From Cryptomeria japonica (lineage: Eukaryota; Streptophyta; Pinopsida; Cupressales; Cupressaceae), in contig NC_081413.1 of assembly GCF_030272615.1 (NCBI RefSeq), positions 185,264,115 through 185,328,114 of the forward strand: DNA of 64,000 nucleotides, in the 5' to 3' direction. Positions 34,001 through 45,916 of this stretch are shown here, piece after piece. The translations under genes were made by a program, and so were the position numbers. The notes under the pieces are model-generated. The model was given only the letters and a program-made list of their open reading frames with translations. It was not told where the DNA came from and searched no databases. Within the stretch, counting starts at the first letter, position 1. Every line of letters starts with the position of its first letter.

Positions 34001-34314
34001 TTTCTTTATTCATTAAAGACATTAAGAATAAAATAGAGGCAATTGAAAAAGAGATCACAGATCTCTCAAATAAGCTAACCACCGAGCCAAATTCAGTTCA
34101 AAATTTTTATACAAAGTTACAACAACTCATGGCTCAACAATTGGACTTAAGAAATGAAGAACACAAGATCAAGATGGACATAATGACAATTCAGACATTA
34201 TTCCTTCCTCATCTTTCATTAGTCCAAGAACAGATCAACCGAGCCACATACTTATCTACTACTCAAGAGGGAAGCACTCTAGATGGCTTAATATCACTAT
34301 TGGCTGATATTTGA
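31063..34314 (+). pseudogene. Long unknown ORF (1,084 codons) of the SIRE-like element
   Basis: From ATG at 31063 (MAPKIQDPIVVKNVEKPS) to TGA at 34312 a single frame holds with no indel. Only four stops interrupt it: TAG 31501, TGA 32464, TAG 33211 and TAG 33319, each explained by C-to-T in CAG or CGA. Residues 1-460 look globular (VWELHRPITHQ, YRIPPQLVEKY). A Lys/Ser/Thr-rich linker follows, then a second globular part around 32640-33000, an acidic Pro/Thr/Glu-rich linker with many repeated ATEQDPTDT-like phrases (33080-33520), and a charged helical C-terminus (33540-34300) likely to form a coiled coil. I recognise no domain and see no retroviral catalytic motif. Its place before the 3' purine tract is where SIRE elements carry an envelope-like ORF, but I see no clear signal peptide or membrane anchor. 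Confidence 0.75.
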
Positions 34315-34796
34315 GCACATAATTCTTTAATGGACAGTGTAAAGGATGCACTCTCTATTGCTCTCACGGACACCTGGACCAAGTACAAATCCATTTTTGA
34401 CCAGTTACCGCCCCCAAATGGAAATTAATTTTTTGATGTTTGTCAAAAATGGGGAGTGATACTATATTTGGGGAGTAATATGTTACAGTACTAGGGGAGT
34501 AATACAATATATTTAGAGAGTGATTCAGTATTGAGAGAATGATATAGTATTCAGAGTATAGTATACAGGGGGAGTATACCGAGCAGTGTAAGCACAGAAC
34601 AAGAACAGATCACCAAGCAGGCAAAACTCAGAATTTTATATAGTATATCGATAAGGGGAGTATATCTGATGTATTATTTTATTGACTATTGTATATACTG
34701 TCAGTATAGTCAAATTTTGCAAGTATATAGATTATTGAGTTATAACTTTGAAAGTAGTTTTTGTCAAACATCTCAACTAATGTCAAAAGGGGAGAT
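34315..34796 (+). repeat. 3' leader with short ggggagtaata repeats and polypurine tract
   Basis: Between 34450 and 34580 a phrase like ggggagtaatacagtat recurs four to five times, in part degenerate. The segment ends with AAAAGGGGAGAT (34785-34796), the polypurine tract, directly before the 3' LTR. Confidence 0.75.
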
Positions 34797-35936
34797 TGTT
34801 ACTACTTATCAGATTGCCATTAGTTTTATGTCAAAGTTATAGTATATACTCTAGTCAATTATCTATTACCAAAATATTCAGTCGGTATGTATAGTCTAGT
34901 CAGTTACAGAAGAAAGCAGTCACAGAACGCAGTATACACCGAGCTGTCTACCGAGTATCTTTACATGTCTACCGAGCAACAAAGATGACACACCGAGTTG
35001 ATTTACACTGAGTGAAACATGTTACCAAATTCATTGAACCTAGACATGCATATGAAAATGTGTTACAAGATCGAGGCACATCTAACCATTATCACATTGG
35101 AAATTGCACTTAAAGATTGTGTATGATTTTGAGGTTATCTAACCAATGAAATATTTTGCATGGTTATTCATTCAATAAATTGTGTTTGTAAGATCGAAGA
35201 AATGAATTGGATCACCATAATAAGAAATGTATTTATACAGCATGAGTTAAAGAGTTAAATGTGTGTGCATGAGTGTAAGAAGACTGTTACAGAGACACAA
35301 AGGTCACCGAGAAGGTTTTCAGAGAATAGTCAAAGAACAGAGTAAACATAAGGGTTTATCGAGTTACTATATGGGTTACCAAGGTATGCTATAAGCAATG
35401 TAATCTATTCTGAGCACATAGAATTTGCTATAACATTCCAGATGTAAAGTTGCAGATATTTGTAATGATTTTATTGTAATATTTTAAAGTTGTAAGAGAA
35501 ACCTTTAATAGGGTAAAAGACTCTAATCAAGTCTATAAATTGTAAAGCCTCTAACCAGGTGCAACATTTAGATGAAGTGTTGTAAAATCCTTTAGCAAGG
35601 TAGATCTAATAGATCTTGTTACTCCTAACAGGGTAAGCTATCAGAAATAGCTAAACATGTATCTCTAACCGAGCACTCTTTATTATTGCAGTAGTGAAGT
35701 TGTGGGTGCCATCCCCACCATAGTTTTTCTCTCTAACCAAGAGTTTCCGCGTAATCAAAATATATGTGTTATGGAGTGAATCATGTATGATTGTTATCTA
35801 TTTTTTTTAGCTTTATATTATGTTACTGCACTATTTGGTTTATACATAACAGTAAAGATATTGTTGAAGAAATGTTTTAAAGTACTGATTCACCCCTCCC
35901 CTCTTAGTACATTAGCTTTCCATATTGGGCCTAACA
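34797..35936 (+). repeat. 3' LTR of the SIRE-like element
   Basis: Matches 27958-29096 from end to end and is followed by the target duplication AAATT. Confidence 0.93.
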
Positions 35937-35995
35937 AAATTTTGTATTGTTTAATTATTTCAAATTTCAAATTCCCAATTTCCCTTCCTTAGTGC

Positions 35996-37997
35996 ATGAT
36001 TTCTACTACTATTAGTCCAAGCTATAATATCCTTATGAGAAGAAATTCTAGAATTAAGGCTTCCCAAGGTTTAATTATAGAGAAGACGAAGCCTAATTTG
36101 GATAACTTATTCCATGAGGATGTTGGTGGTTCTTCCAATCCTACAAATGACCCTGTTTATCCTCATTCTTTTCTTAATACTCATGGTGGATGAATCAATA
36201 ACTAGGGTTTTCGTTGACCTATTGGCAAAGATTAACAATCAATTCAAAATCTTCAAAAATGGCGAGTCAACAATACCCAAAAAGTGAATATCTACCATTG
36301 ATTGAGGGATTAAAAAGATTGGTTCAAAGTGATAAAATTGATGTCAATGTGTTGCATGGTATTGCTCATATTATGGATACTAATATTATTCCTATGAAGA
36401 GTTGGATTCAAGTCCTTGGTTATACACAACCTCCTAGTCAAGTTAATCATTCTATTCCTATGACTACTCTTATGACTATTTTTCCCACTTACATCTAACA
36501 TCATGGCTACCTCTACACAAATCATCATACCTACACATGTTAGTCAAAGGGAAAATTCCTCTAATCATAATTACTTCATCCCTCATCTTATGAGTCTTCC
36601 ATTTATTATCCAATCATCTCCCATACCTACCTATCCTAGTGTCCCACCTCACTATTCTAAAGTTCCCCATTCATTCAACAATGTTACCCCTCCTTAATCC
36701 AACATGTCCAATTTCAATCCATCCACCGAAGCTACCATCCATAATCTAGCCCAAACAATGTCTTCCTTACAACAACACATCGCTTCCATGAGTCAATCCA
36801 AGTATAATGTGCCCATTATCCAATGACATTGTTCGTGTTGTCCCTCCTAAACATGTAGAAGTACCTCAATTGGAACTTTATAATGGAAAAGGTGATCTCT
36901 TAACTCATGTTAAAACATTTCAAACTTTTTGTAGTGACTTTGCTCATGACCAAAGAATTTTGGCTAAATTGTTCACTAAAACACTAAAGGATAAAGCTTT
37001 GGAATGGTATTGTTCTTTTCCTCCTTATTCTATAACTTCATTTTAGCAACTGGCTAATGCTTTTTTCAACAATTTCACTATAATATTGGTCCTAAGATTA
37101 CTTTGACTGATTTGATGCATTGCAAGCAAGGTGTTAAAGATAAAGTGACTGATTTTATTGGTAGATATAAGCATTTGTATTCACAAATTTATTTTCTTGT
37201 GCCTGATCAAGATATTCAAAGGATTTTGATTTCTAATTTGCGAAAAGATATTAAGGATAAACTTCTCTTTTCCTGAGTTTACTTCCTTTACGGAGTTGTG
37301 CACAGTACTTCACAATTATCACCTTACTATGAGTCAATTAGAACAATCATCTTCAATGGCTCTGAATATTAAAAGTGAAAGCGCTCAACAACCTTTTGCA
37401 AAGTTCAAACTGAATAAGGGATTCATCAAGTTCAATGACAACAACAATACTCAAGTAGCAGACACAACAATAGGTGTACCTCCTTTGTCCAAATACTTTA
37501 GAAAATAAATCACTCCTATTAATGAATCTTTGCATAGTATTATGTCACAATTGTTACAAAGGAATGTTTTGAAGCTTCCTTTTATTAAACAGATTGACAC
37601 AACTAAGCCTTTATGACCCACCTTTGATTCCAAATCTTTTTGCCAATATCATTGTCAACCTAGTCATGACACTAAAAAGTGTTATTCCTTAAGAAGTAAA
37701 ATTCATGACTTGATTGATAACAATACCATTTCTATGAAAGGTGTGAATGATGAAGGAAATAAATTAGTAGCTCCTCCTAATTACTGATCCTTTACCTTCC
37801 CATTCCACTAATGTGATTAAGACTGGTCACCTTTCTTTCTCTCCTAATGATCTTAGCCTTGAGTCTAATAATGTGGTTAACCTTATTGATAAAACTCAAC
37901 CTCATAAGGACTTATGCATTACATTTTATCCTAGTGAGACTATTAAGGCACCTAAGGGCCCATTATGTTTCACTACAACAATCAAAGACATACCCTC
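35996..37997 (+). pseudogene. gag: Gag of element P, decayed and cut before protease
   Basis: ATG at 35996 begins MISTTISPSYNILMRRNSR, matching the Gag starts of M1 (54293) and M2 (60813). The frame changes several times. Recognisable blocks are IEGLKRLVQSDK-x-VLHGIAHI, then LELYNGKGDLLTHVKTFQTF and DKALEWYCSFPPYSITSF (the capsid core of Ty3 Gag). A finger CQYHCQPSHDTKKC follows at about 37640-37690, arranged C-x2-H-x4-H-x4-C, then KIHDLIDNNTISMKG. The segment TIKDIP just before 37997 is where protease starts in M1 and M2; the rest is lost at the junction with Q. Confidence 0.75.
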
Positions 37998-39265
37998 GCC
38001 ACCTATTACTTTTATGATACCTAAATCAATATAGTTTTGTATTTTACTTTGCAAAGTTTGACACACATTAGTAGAGTGACCATAAATTTGATGATATTTA
38101 CAAAAATAGATTTTCCAAGATATTGTGTGTATTTAGTTCTTCTTTTAGGCCATAGAAGAGAAATTAAATTGGTGTGAAGAAGATGAGACAAAACATTATC
38201 TTGTTGTAATTCCAGATTGGAATAAGAATATGTATATTCACTAGACAATGGAGGAGATGTTGACAAATGAAGAGGTTGGAAATCTTTCTTTTCATTAGAA
38301 AAATATATTTCTCATGACTTTAAAGACTTTGTTGCACACATCCTAAAACTTGTCCATTCTATCCATGTGTAGGATTGGGAGAGGGTTTTCTCTTAGGTGG
38401 AATTGGATTGAATTTTAAAGAGGCCCAATCAATATATATACATGTATTAGGATAAAAATTTTGAGTATCAAATTTAGTCATCTTAGATTTTCTACAAAAA
38501 AAGGTATGAAATCTAATGACCCCCAATCATCCTCCAAGAGTTCTTCTCTAAGAAATTATTTAGTAGGAGATGGTGTATTTGTTTGAATTAGAGAGAGGAT
38601 TGTAGGAAATAATAATGTATATTGTGCTTCAATTTGTATATTCTTGTCAGCTTCCAAAGAAAACATTTCATTATTATATATGTAAGGAACTTCATGATAA
38701 TCAAGTTGACAATTCACCCCATCTTTAACAACAATTTTAGATTTTTGGTGAGGTTGAGAGACATCTAGATGGAGGTCGACAACAACCTTAGGCTCTTCAA
38801 CAACATAAATAATATTTATTGGATCCTGGTTAGAGAGCATTAAAAACATGATGAGAAATGGTATTATCCTCTTGTTCTAAATTATCTTCATGACAAACCT
38901 TAGGAAAGGGACAATCATGTCTCATTGATACTTCATCTATAGGGGAAAGAATATTGAGGAGAGGTTCTATTAAAGGAATTTTCACTCATATCACCTTCTT
39001 TTACCATAATATCATCCTTTTTCACCAAGATATGCTCATGAAGGAGGAACATATTAAGAGAATAATCCACACCATTCTCAAATGGTTCATCCCAAAGAGG
39101 GAGATAATTGAAAGAAGTGTGAACAATATTTTCTTGCATAAATATGTCCTCTTTAGGGAGGGAAACTTTGGGAAAGGAATCATTGAAAGGCTAATAAAGG
39201 GGATTTTCATATATCTTAAATCCTTGCAACTTAAGAGCATCTTCTTTCAAAAATAAATTTGACAT
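37998..39265 (-). pseudogene. Gag remnant of minus-strand Ty3 element Q
   Basis: Near 38061-38102 the minus strand encodes a finger CKYHQIYGHSTNVC, then LQSKIQNYIDLGIIK, the same arrangement as in P, M1 and M2. Upstream, fragments in several frames lead back to a possible start at 39265 (MSNLFLKEDALKLQG). The capsid core is not visible, so the region is deleted or too decayed. The remnant stops at 37997, back to back with element P. Confidence 0.5.
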
Positions 39266-40050
39266 TTTTCTAATTTAAGAAAAAGGAAACTTGCAATGAA
39301 AGAAGTGAATGTAATGAAATAAAGCATAAAGGGACTAGTCTAAACACACATAACAATGCATGAAAGAACCGGTTTTTGTTGTTGTTGTATTTTTAGTATT
39401 TTGAAACATGCAAATTAGAAGATGTAATAGAAGAATGAACTAGATCTGAAAACACGATTAAACAATTATGCAACCCATAAGTCAATTTTAAGAAACTAAA
39501 TTAGGATTTTTATAAATTTAACCTCTTAATTTATGCTTTTAATTAAAAATTTAATCTATGAGTGAAAATTTGAAATCCAAAATGCATACAAATCAAATCT
39601 GGGAGCACGAATCAGAAATTAGCATGAAAGAAGTCGGGTTCACCAACATGTAGAGGTGTAATTTGGAACTATAGCTTCATGAAGTAGGATAAGACTACCA
39701 ATTAACCAAATTAGCCAATAAATTGAAAGAGGGGTGAATCCAATAGATCTAGCCTCAATCCAACTAAGGAAAGAGCCAAGATTTCTAATTAGATTCATTG
39801 GTTAGGGTTTTATTCCCCCTTTCCAAGTTGAATTGTGAGAATGTTGGAATTGGGATGAAACGAGGAATTTTTGATGTAAATTGGCAGAAATAGTGATCTA
39901 TAGATATCATACGGAGCTACTGCCTTGGATCTAGGCAAAATAAGATGTCACAGATCGGTAAAAGCACAAAGCTTTGTCACACTTTCATAAAGGAAATGGC
40001 CAATGTTGATTCAACTTTTTAAATTGAATCAATAGAAACTGAAATATATT
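39266..40050 (-). repeat. Element Q: leader, primer-binding site and LTR end
   Basis: On the minus strand an LTR ends CTCTACA at 39649, followed by TGTTGGTGAACCCGA, the same kind of primer-binding site as in P and M. The LTR shares attgaatctattggattcacccctcttt-like sequence with the 3' end of the P LTR (the Q version reads gatctattggattcaccc). I can follow the LTR similarity only to about 40050. Confidence 0.55.
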
Positions 40051-41147
40051 TTTGAATTTTTAAATGATGTAAATTAATAAAATGTATATTTTTTATGTAT
40101 TTTATGTTTGTAATTTTTAAAAAAAATTAAAAAAACTATTTGAATATACTTTCTTGTAAAGTAAACACTATAATTTAGTTGTTGATAAAATATTGAAATT
40201 GAGGTTACACGAGGTGTCACACTTTATGTAGTAAATTTTAACTTTTTCTCTTCAATTTTTTTGTGCATATTGATAACTTGAAACTTTAGTGCAAAAATAT
40301 ATTTTTAACTATTTTTTATGTATATACATTTTTCAATAAATTTGAAAAGTTGCATGTACTAGAATATAATACTTTCCATTTTGCTTCACCTTTTTTCTTA
40401 ATTATTTATCCAAATTAGAAAATAATTATATTATCTTGAAACAAAATCTTTTCTCTAGTGCATTTATTTTTTTCAAAAATTTTAAATAAATTTTAGTACT
40501 TTTCCTTTACAAGATAATCAACCTTATAGTTTAGTGTTGATGACCTACATTCAATAAAAATAAATATAAAATATAAAAACTAAATAAAATATTAAAAGAT
40601 GTATATTTTAAAAAAATCACTTATAGATCTATAAAAGGGTATTTTTTACATTTCAAAAAAATGCTATTTATAAGAGTAGGAGTTGTAGAAACATCAAGTT
40701 TTTCAAAAAAGAAAATTGGTAATTAGACCCAAAGTGGTATAAAATATAGATTTAGCAGACAATTCAAATTGGAAAATTTGCGGTCCATGCATAAGATATC
40801 TATAATGCATCTCTATAGACCATATGTTTGACTAAAATTATGTTTTAGTTAGAATTACTTAAATTCACTTGTGTTGATAAGTTGACCTAAAACATGACAC
40901 AATTTTGTGCTTTTACTCGAATCTATTCCTAGATGTTTGACCTAATTTGTCAAGACTAGGGCGCATCAATTTGTCATGGTCCTCCAAATTTTTCACCTCC
41001 AAAATTTGAACGTGTTTGTCTTTTTGAACTTTGTCGATCCTCCTGAACACAACTCTATGCTTGTTTCCTATACACAAAAAGAAAGGAGATTTTTTTGGGA
41101 ATAGCCCTTGTTTAGGAATTAATCTTGAATGAAACAATGTAAATACT
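40051..41147. other. AT-rich sequence without recognised features
   Basis: Probably the rest of the Q LTR or old flank. No gene visible. The five bases atact at 41143-41147 adjoin the LTR of M1 and would be its target duplication if the other side is found beyond the window. Confidence 0.5.
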
Positions 41148-42382
41148 TGTAATGGTGGAAAAATGGTGAATGATAGATATAGAAGGAAACTACCCTTTCC
41201 CTCAAAGAGAGATGAGAGTTTCACTATTGATTACCATTCAAGAAATTTTCATCATGTTACATTAGAAAGAGGAGAGGATAGTTCACTAGATTCAATCTCT
41301 CCACATGAAGATGGTAGATTGAATTTTAAATGAATTGGGAATGTTAAGTTGATCCCCTCTTCCTTGTTTGAAATGGAAAGGAAATTGATTGAATTATGTA
41401 GTGCTAAAGTGACAAAGAATTGATTATAACTTGAGATCGGAATATGGGATGAAGTTGTGCACCTGAATCTGGAAGTGATATGTCGAGACGAAGTCATCCT
41501 ATAAATTTGAGGAAAAGTTTCTCAAACTGTGGTGGGAATGTCCATGATCCTCCAAAAAATCCATGAAATGAAAAGGGTTTTTCCGCCTCCGCAAATGGAA
41601 CCCAAATCCAAAAGTACAGTTGCGCAACTGCAACCTACACATAGAAAAGAGAGGAAAATGGGTTGGGATAAGGGGTTTGCCTTTAGGTCAAACCCCAGTT
41701 TTGGAATTAACCAAGTAATAAAAGAAAGTACTTGCAAGTAGATGTAAATGAAAGACTGAATTGTAAATTACCTCAAGGGAGGTTATAGTAGCAATATTGA
41801 TAGAAATGCTTCTGTGGAATTGTATGTTGGAATCAATCTACTCTTCAATGGTTGAATCATTGACTTGAAGGCAACACCTAGCCTTCAAGGGAGACTTGAG
41901 AATGCTAAATGCTGGAAGAGAATGCTTGAATTCTTGAATTCTTGTGCAACTTGAATATCTCCAACTTCGACCTATCCAACTTATGAAAATGAGAGGAGAA
42001 ATTCCCCCTTAAATACATGTTAGTGGATATGAATTTCATCACGGGCTGACATCGGGGGAGTTTCCCGCCCGATGCACAACCAACAATGCAATTGTAGGAA
42101 GGGTCTTGCCCCAAAATAGGGTAGGGATAGGGGCACCATGCCCCTGTCCAGGGAGGACAAGGGTACCATTCCCTTATCCAAGGGGGGAATGGCACCACGC
42201 CCATGTCCTACCCCTTTCTCTAGGGTAGAGTGTAGACGAGGTGATGCAGAGGTCAAGGAATAAGCTATTTTCACAAGCTACGCAATATCTGGTCTCCAAT
42301 CAAGCTAGAGGATTCAAACTCACATGCATGAGGACCCTAAAGAAGCTAAAAATTGCTAGGGTCACAATTTTATGACTCTACA
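41148..42382 (-). repeat. 3' LTR of M1
   Basis: Minus strand TGTAGAGTCATAAAATTG at the start and CCACCATTACA at the end, homologous to 55410-56585 and 61936-62927. It is about 60 bp longer than the shared LTR because of a three-unit repeat of a ggcaccatgcccctgtcc segment at 42125-42215. Confidence 0.88.
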
Positions 42383-43133
42383 TTTATCCCCCACTTTAGC
42401 ATGAGTATAAGCATACACTAATACTACCAGTAAAGTACAAGGAAACAAGATTGAAAGACTTTTACCACGTCAAGGAGGCAAGATGCGCTAAGCCCCCAGT
42501 GGACTTAGGATCTTACGACTTCGATTGACAAAGTAAAAGGGAAGATTGAGAAGGGGAGAACCATGACCGCAAGTAGAAAAATTCCCTTCACTATGAGTCA
42601 TGAAAGCAAGGATACAAAAGATTACAAAGAAAAACAAGGTTCACTAAGTAATTATAAGTATCGCAAGAAGGAAAGTATGAGCAGAGTGTATTCCCCCACA
42701 TTAAAGCAATCACACATGCCTTATCGGGGGTGATTTCTTTAAGGTAGGATACACCCAAGAAAGAGAAGGAAAGAGACCATGTTATCACAAGGATTTAGCC
42801 CCCAATCAAGGTATAAACCCAAGGATAATGAACACAAAACATGAGGTAGTATCACTTTCCTCGAGGCCAGCATGTTGTATGATAACTCATGTATATCATG
42901 TATGTATACGCATATAATAATCTTCATTCCCCAAAGAAGAACACTACATTAGAAGAAAGGGAAGAGGGGATGTCTTTTCACTCAACTTGAAAGAGACCAA
43001 GAGAAGATCTCAATGGTTTGCATCATCCCCAAGTAGAGATTAAGGGAACAATAGAAGAACAAGGATACATATAGAAGAATGGTCACAAAAGAGAAAGAAA
43101 GGAGAAAGAGAAAGATTCATTGTGCTAATATTG
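42383..43133 (-). other. Purine-rich non-coding 3' segment of M1
   Basis: Follows the last coding segment in element M1; homologous to 56586-57327 in M2. It begins at the 3' LTR with the polypurine tract. No coding is supported. Confidence 0.7.
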
Positions 43134-44214
43134 CTAATCTAGCATGACATCTACCTCTTGATCTTGTTGATCACTATTATGAGAAGGCAGACAACGCGCC
43201 ATAGGAGTGATATCAAGCACAACAGATGGAGCTATCACACGATCCAAACAAGGACTATGCTCATGTTGTAAGTCACTTTGTTTGATTCTAGGAGCTATAT
43301 TTAGGGTTTGTGAAAACTCATTTGATAAATGTTTGTCTACATCAACATAGTCATACTCACTATCAGAAGCATTAGGAGTTGTATTACCATTATTAACAAC
43401 ATTTTCACCCATTTCGTCATCTAAGTTTAGAGAAAGAGGATCAAGTACACGAATAGAAGTAAAACCATCATATGTTTTATGCAACTTATGATTTGGAGAT
43501 GTTGGTTGAACATCTTGCTTAGGAGAAAAGGGAATCATGTCAACTATCAAAGTCTGAGGAGATTGAGTATTTTGAGGGATAGCTTCATGAGATCGAATAC
43601 GGTGTCTTCATCGGTGTTCTCTCGCACAACACTTCCGTCGAGTCTTAGTGGAAGGCTAAGAAGGAGGAGGAATACTTGCAAAAGTAGGAATGTTTCTCTC
43701 CTTGATAGTGGAAGGTTTAGGTTGAGGTAGTTTAGGTTGAACAAGAGGAGAAGAAGGCCTCTTCTCCTGATAAGAGGAAGGAGGTGGAACTACACCATAG
43801 AAAGGAGGAATATTAGGTGTAGGAAAGAGACAAGATCCATCATGAGAAGGAGGTATAAGTCTGATCTTAGGAAGAATATTGTTGTTCTACTTAAGAGAAT
43901 GTAAAGTCACATCCATAGGTATAGGTTAATGATCTTCCTTAGGAGGGAGATTAGTTCTATCTGAGTGACATTGAAAAAGAGCATCACTGCTTGATGGAAG
44001 AGATTGAAAATGTTTAGGCCAAAAGAGATCAATATAAACACCAGGGCTTCTTTTGGATGGATGAAATAAGCTATGGTTCACGGTTATGATTTTTCCACTA
44101 TGAGGAAATTTGATACACTTGTGGATTAGAGAAGCAATAGCCTTCATGGAAGATAGTGAAGGATAACTTCACAAAAAATTGCTCAGAAGAAGGTATGATA
44201 ACAAATTCAACATC
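43134..44214 (-). pseudogene. M1 polyprotein C-terminal part
   Basis: Continuation of the M1 coding region beyond the LINE. First MKAIASLIHKCIKFPHSGKI (end of protease, with a deletion of about 100 bp relative to M2 after the ALFQC segment), then Pro-rich segments, then an acidic tail with GENVVNNGNTTPNASDSEYD and YVDVDKHLS, ending at 43134. The same tail occurs in M2 (57687-57328), so it is an element feature. No reverse transcriptase is present between protease and tail. Function unknown. Confidence 0.65.
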
Positions 44215-44257
44215 TGGTTTTTTATCAACATTTATTAGATGCAAAGGTAACAAGTTC

Positions 44258-45916
44258 ATGGGCGGAGGTTCAAATTTTTTTGGTTTTCAGAACAGGGTGG
44301 GAGGAGGCTTGAATTTTCTTAGGGTTCAGAACAGGGTTTCAAGGAATGGAAGATGGCGACAAGATGACAATGTAGCATGGTAGGGCAGGGCAAGGCATCA
44401 AAGCAAGGTTGCAGGGAACAATAGATGGTGGCAAGGTTTCAGTGTCCCCCATCAGGCTCGCCAAGGACAGTCAAAGGATGCCCCTCATTCTAGCCAATAT
44501 TCAAAATTTTACATTAACCCCTTTGTCAAAATCTTTAGGGCCAAACCTTACATTAAACCGGTTTCAGATTTACCCTCAGGAAACTGATGGTTAAACTGTT
44601 TCACATGTCTATAAGATCAGCTAGATAGCCCTGACACTTTTTTCAATAGTCCTCTTGCTCGTCCGACCTGCTCATCTCACTCCCATCCCCATAAAGAAAT
44701 TGGCAACCTTCAGAATCATTTGAACTCCAACACCTGCATCCAGGGAGCCTCTCTCAACCATGGGGCTTGTATGATCCTCAGGGGACACCCAGGCCACCGT
44801 CCACCTTCATTCCGGTGGGAAAAAAAATTCAAAATTCATTTGGGAGGGAAAAAAAAATCAAAATTCATTTGGGCGGGAATTTTTTTTTCAAAATCCCACC
44901 AGAAAGCCTCCATTTTTGAATCCATTCCGAACAAAACTCCAAAAGAAAACTAATTTTTGACATCTACGAAGACCCTACCAAAGCATTTAACCATTTCATA
45001 AAAATGGGGTTTGTGGCATCAAGACATCGCATTGGATAATGCTGAGGTCATTTGCAAATATCAGTAACAATTAGGCCACTTTGTGAATTCCTATAGTGGT
45101 CATGAGCACCCAGAGCTTTTAGTCTGTAAAAATCATTGCTCAGATCCTCTTATGTGTCCTCCCTACCAACATGAGGTAGTTATGTCTTCCAATCATGTAC
45201 AATCATGTAATGATCCCTCTAAACCTTAGGATGCCTTTGAACCATCCTATGTTCAATGGATTAATCAGCTGATACATTTTTTTATCATATATAATTGGAT
45301 CCTTTATAGTTATAAATCTGCCTCCATGCCCACACCGGCTCTCTGATCATGTGACAAAACATCTGATGACAGAGAAGCTACAGTTTAGGACATAATATTC
45401 AACTAATCCCCAATCGATATCCAGAATTTAATGCAAAGATTATCAGTTTTAGGGATAGCTATCTCAAGTAAGTAGGGTCATATCCAGGAAATAGCAGACA
45501 ATATCTTGTCCACTCTAGCTACCACTATGATTGAGGAAATTGTAGAAGAGGAAGATGTTAGTATGACAAATGTAATGTGTCCCTTATGAGAAACAAGGTG
45601 CGTTTGTTCATCTCTTGACATCTCAGATAAAGGGGAACTCCCCTCAAAAATTAGGAAGGAAGAAGTGGAAACCATTTCACAAGATGGTGAGGAATTTTTA
45701 TTTTTTATTTTTGACTATGCACAATCCTTATCAGTTGAACAGAGCCCTCGTTTGAAATTAGATGGCTTTACAACCCCAAAAAAGAGAGGTAGGAAACCAA
45801 ACTCTGTGAAAATTCAAGAAGAAATAGAGGCAAGAGTTCAGAGTACCTTAGATGGAAAATTTAAAGTATCAAAAAGAATTACAAGGAGTGCAAAAGGAAC
45901 TCCCTCTTCACAATGA
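44258..45916 (+). pseudogene. LINE ORF1
   Basis: One frame of 553 codons from ATG at 44258 with several stops, among them TAG at 44381, a TGA near 44586 and TAA near 45065. It starts MGGGSNFFGFQNRVGGG with the short phrase FQNRV/VQNRV repeated. A zinc-knuckle-like motif at 45050-45100, ICKYQ-stop-QLGHFVNSY, would be C-x2-C-x4-H-x4-C with two ligands lost. A second Cys-rich cluster (CKNHCSDPLMC) follows. The C-terminus is basic with KKRGRKPNS, similar to an AT-hook. ORF1 of L1 elements binds element RNA. Its stop overlaps the ORF2 start. Confidence 0.65.

Larger units (their letters stand above)
27958..35936 (+). mobile_element. Complete SIRE-like copia derivative without pol, carrying a long unknown ORF
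   Basis: LTRs at 27958-29096 and 34797-35936 (about 1,140 bp each, TGTTAC...CTAACA) with exact 5-bp duplications AAATT at 27953-27957 and 35937-35941. By eye the LTRs are about 94 percent identical, mostly transitions. The tRNA-Met-type primer site and purine tract are intact. The interior encodes a Gag reduced to coiled coil and zinc knuckles and then a 1,084-codon ORF of unknown function. Integrase, reverse transcriptase and RNase H are absent, so it needed enzymes from a related full element. It fits the large-retrotransposon-derivative (LARD) class but has coding capacity. Confidence 0.95.
26292..37997 (+). mobile_element. Ty3-type element P, interrupted by a SIRE-like copia element
   Basis: LTR at 26292-27415, PBS-like TTTTGGTGAAC at 27416, leader to 27957. 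After the inserted element the sequence resumes at 35942 with a Gag region homologous to those of M1 and M2 on the minus strand. P ends abruptly near 37997 just before its protease, where minus-strand element Q begins, so its 3' half and 3' LTR are missing. Confidence 0.75.

Noticed and set aside
27958-35936. Envelope protein call for the long ORF
   Set aside because: The position fits that of SIRE envelope-like ORFs, but I see no clear signal peptide or membrane anchor, so only an unknown ORF is reported.
41905-42274. Trp/Pro-rich minus-strand frames of 84-99 codons
   Set aside because: They translate the GC-rich repeat and U3/R part of an LTR in two frames at once.
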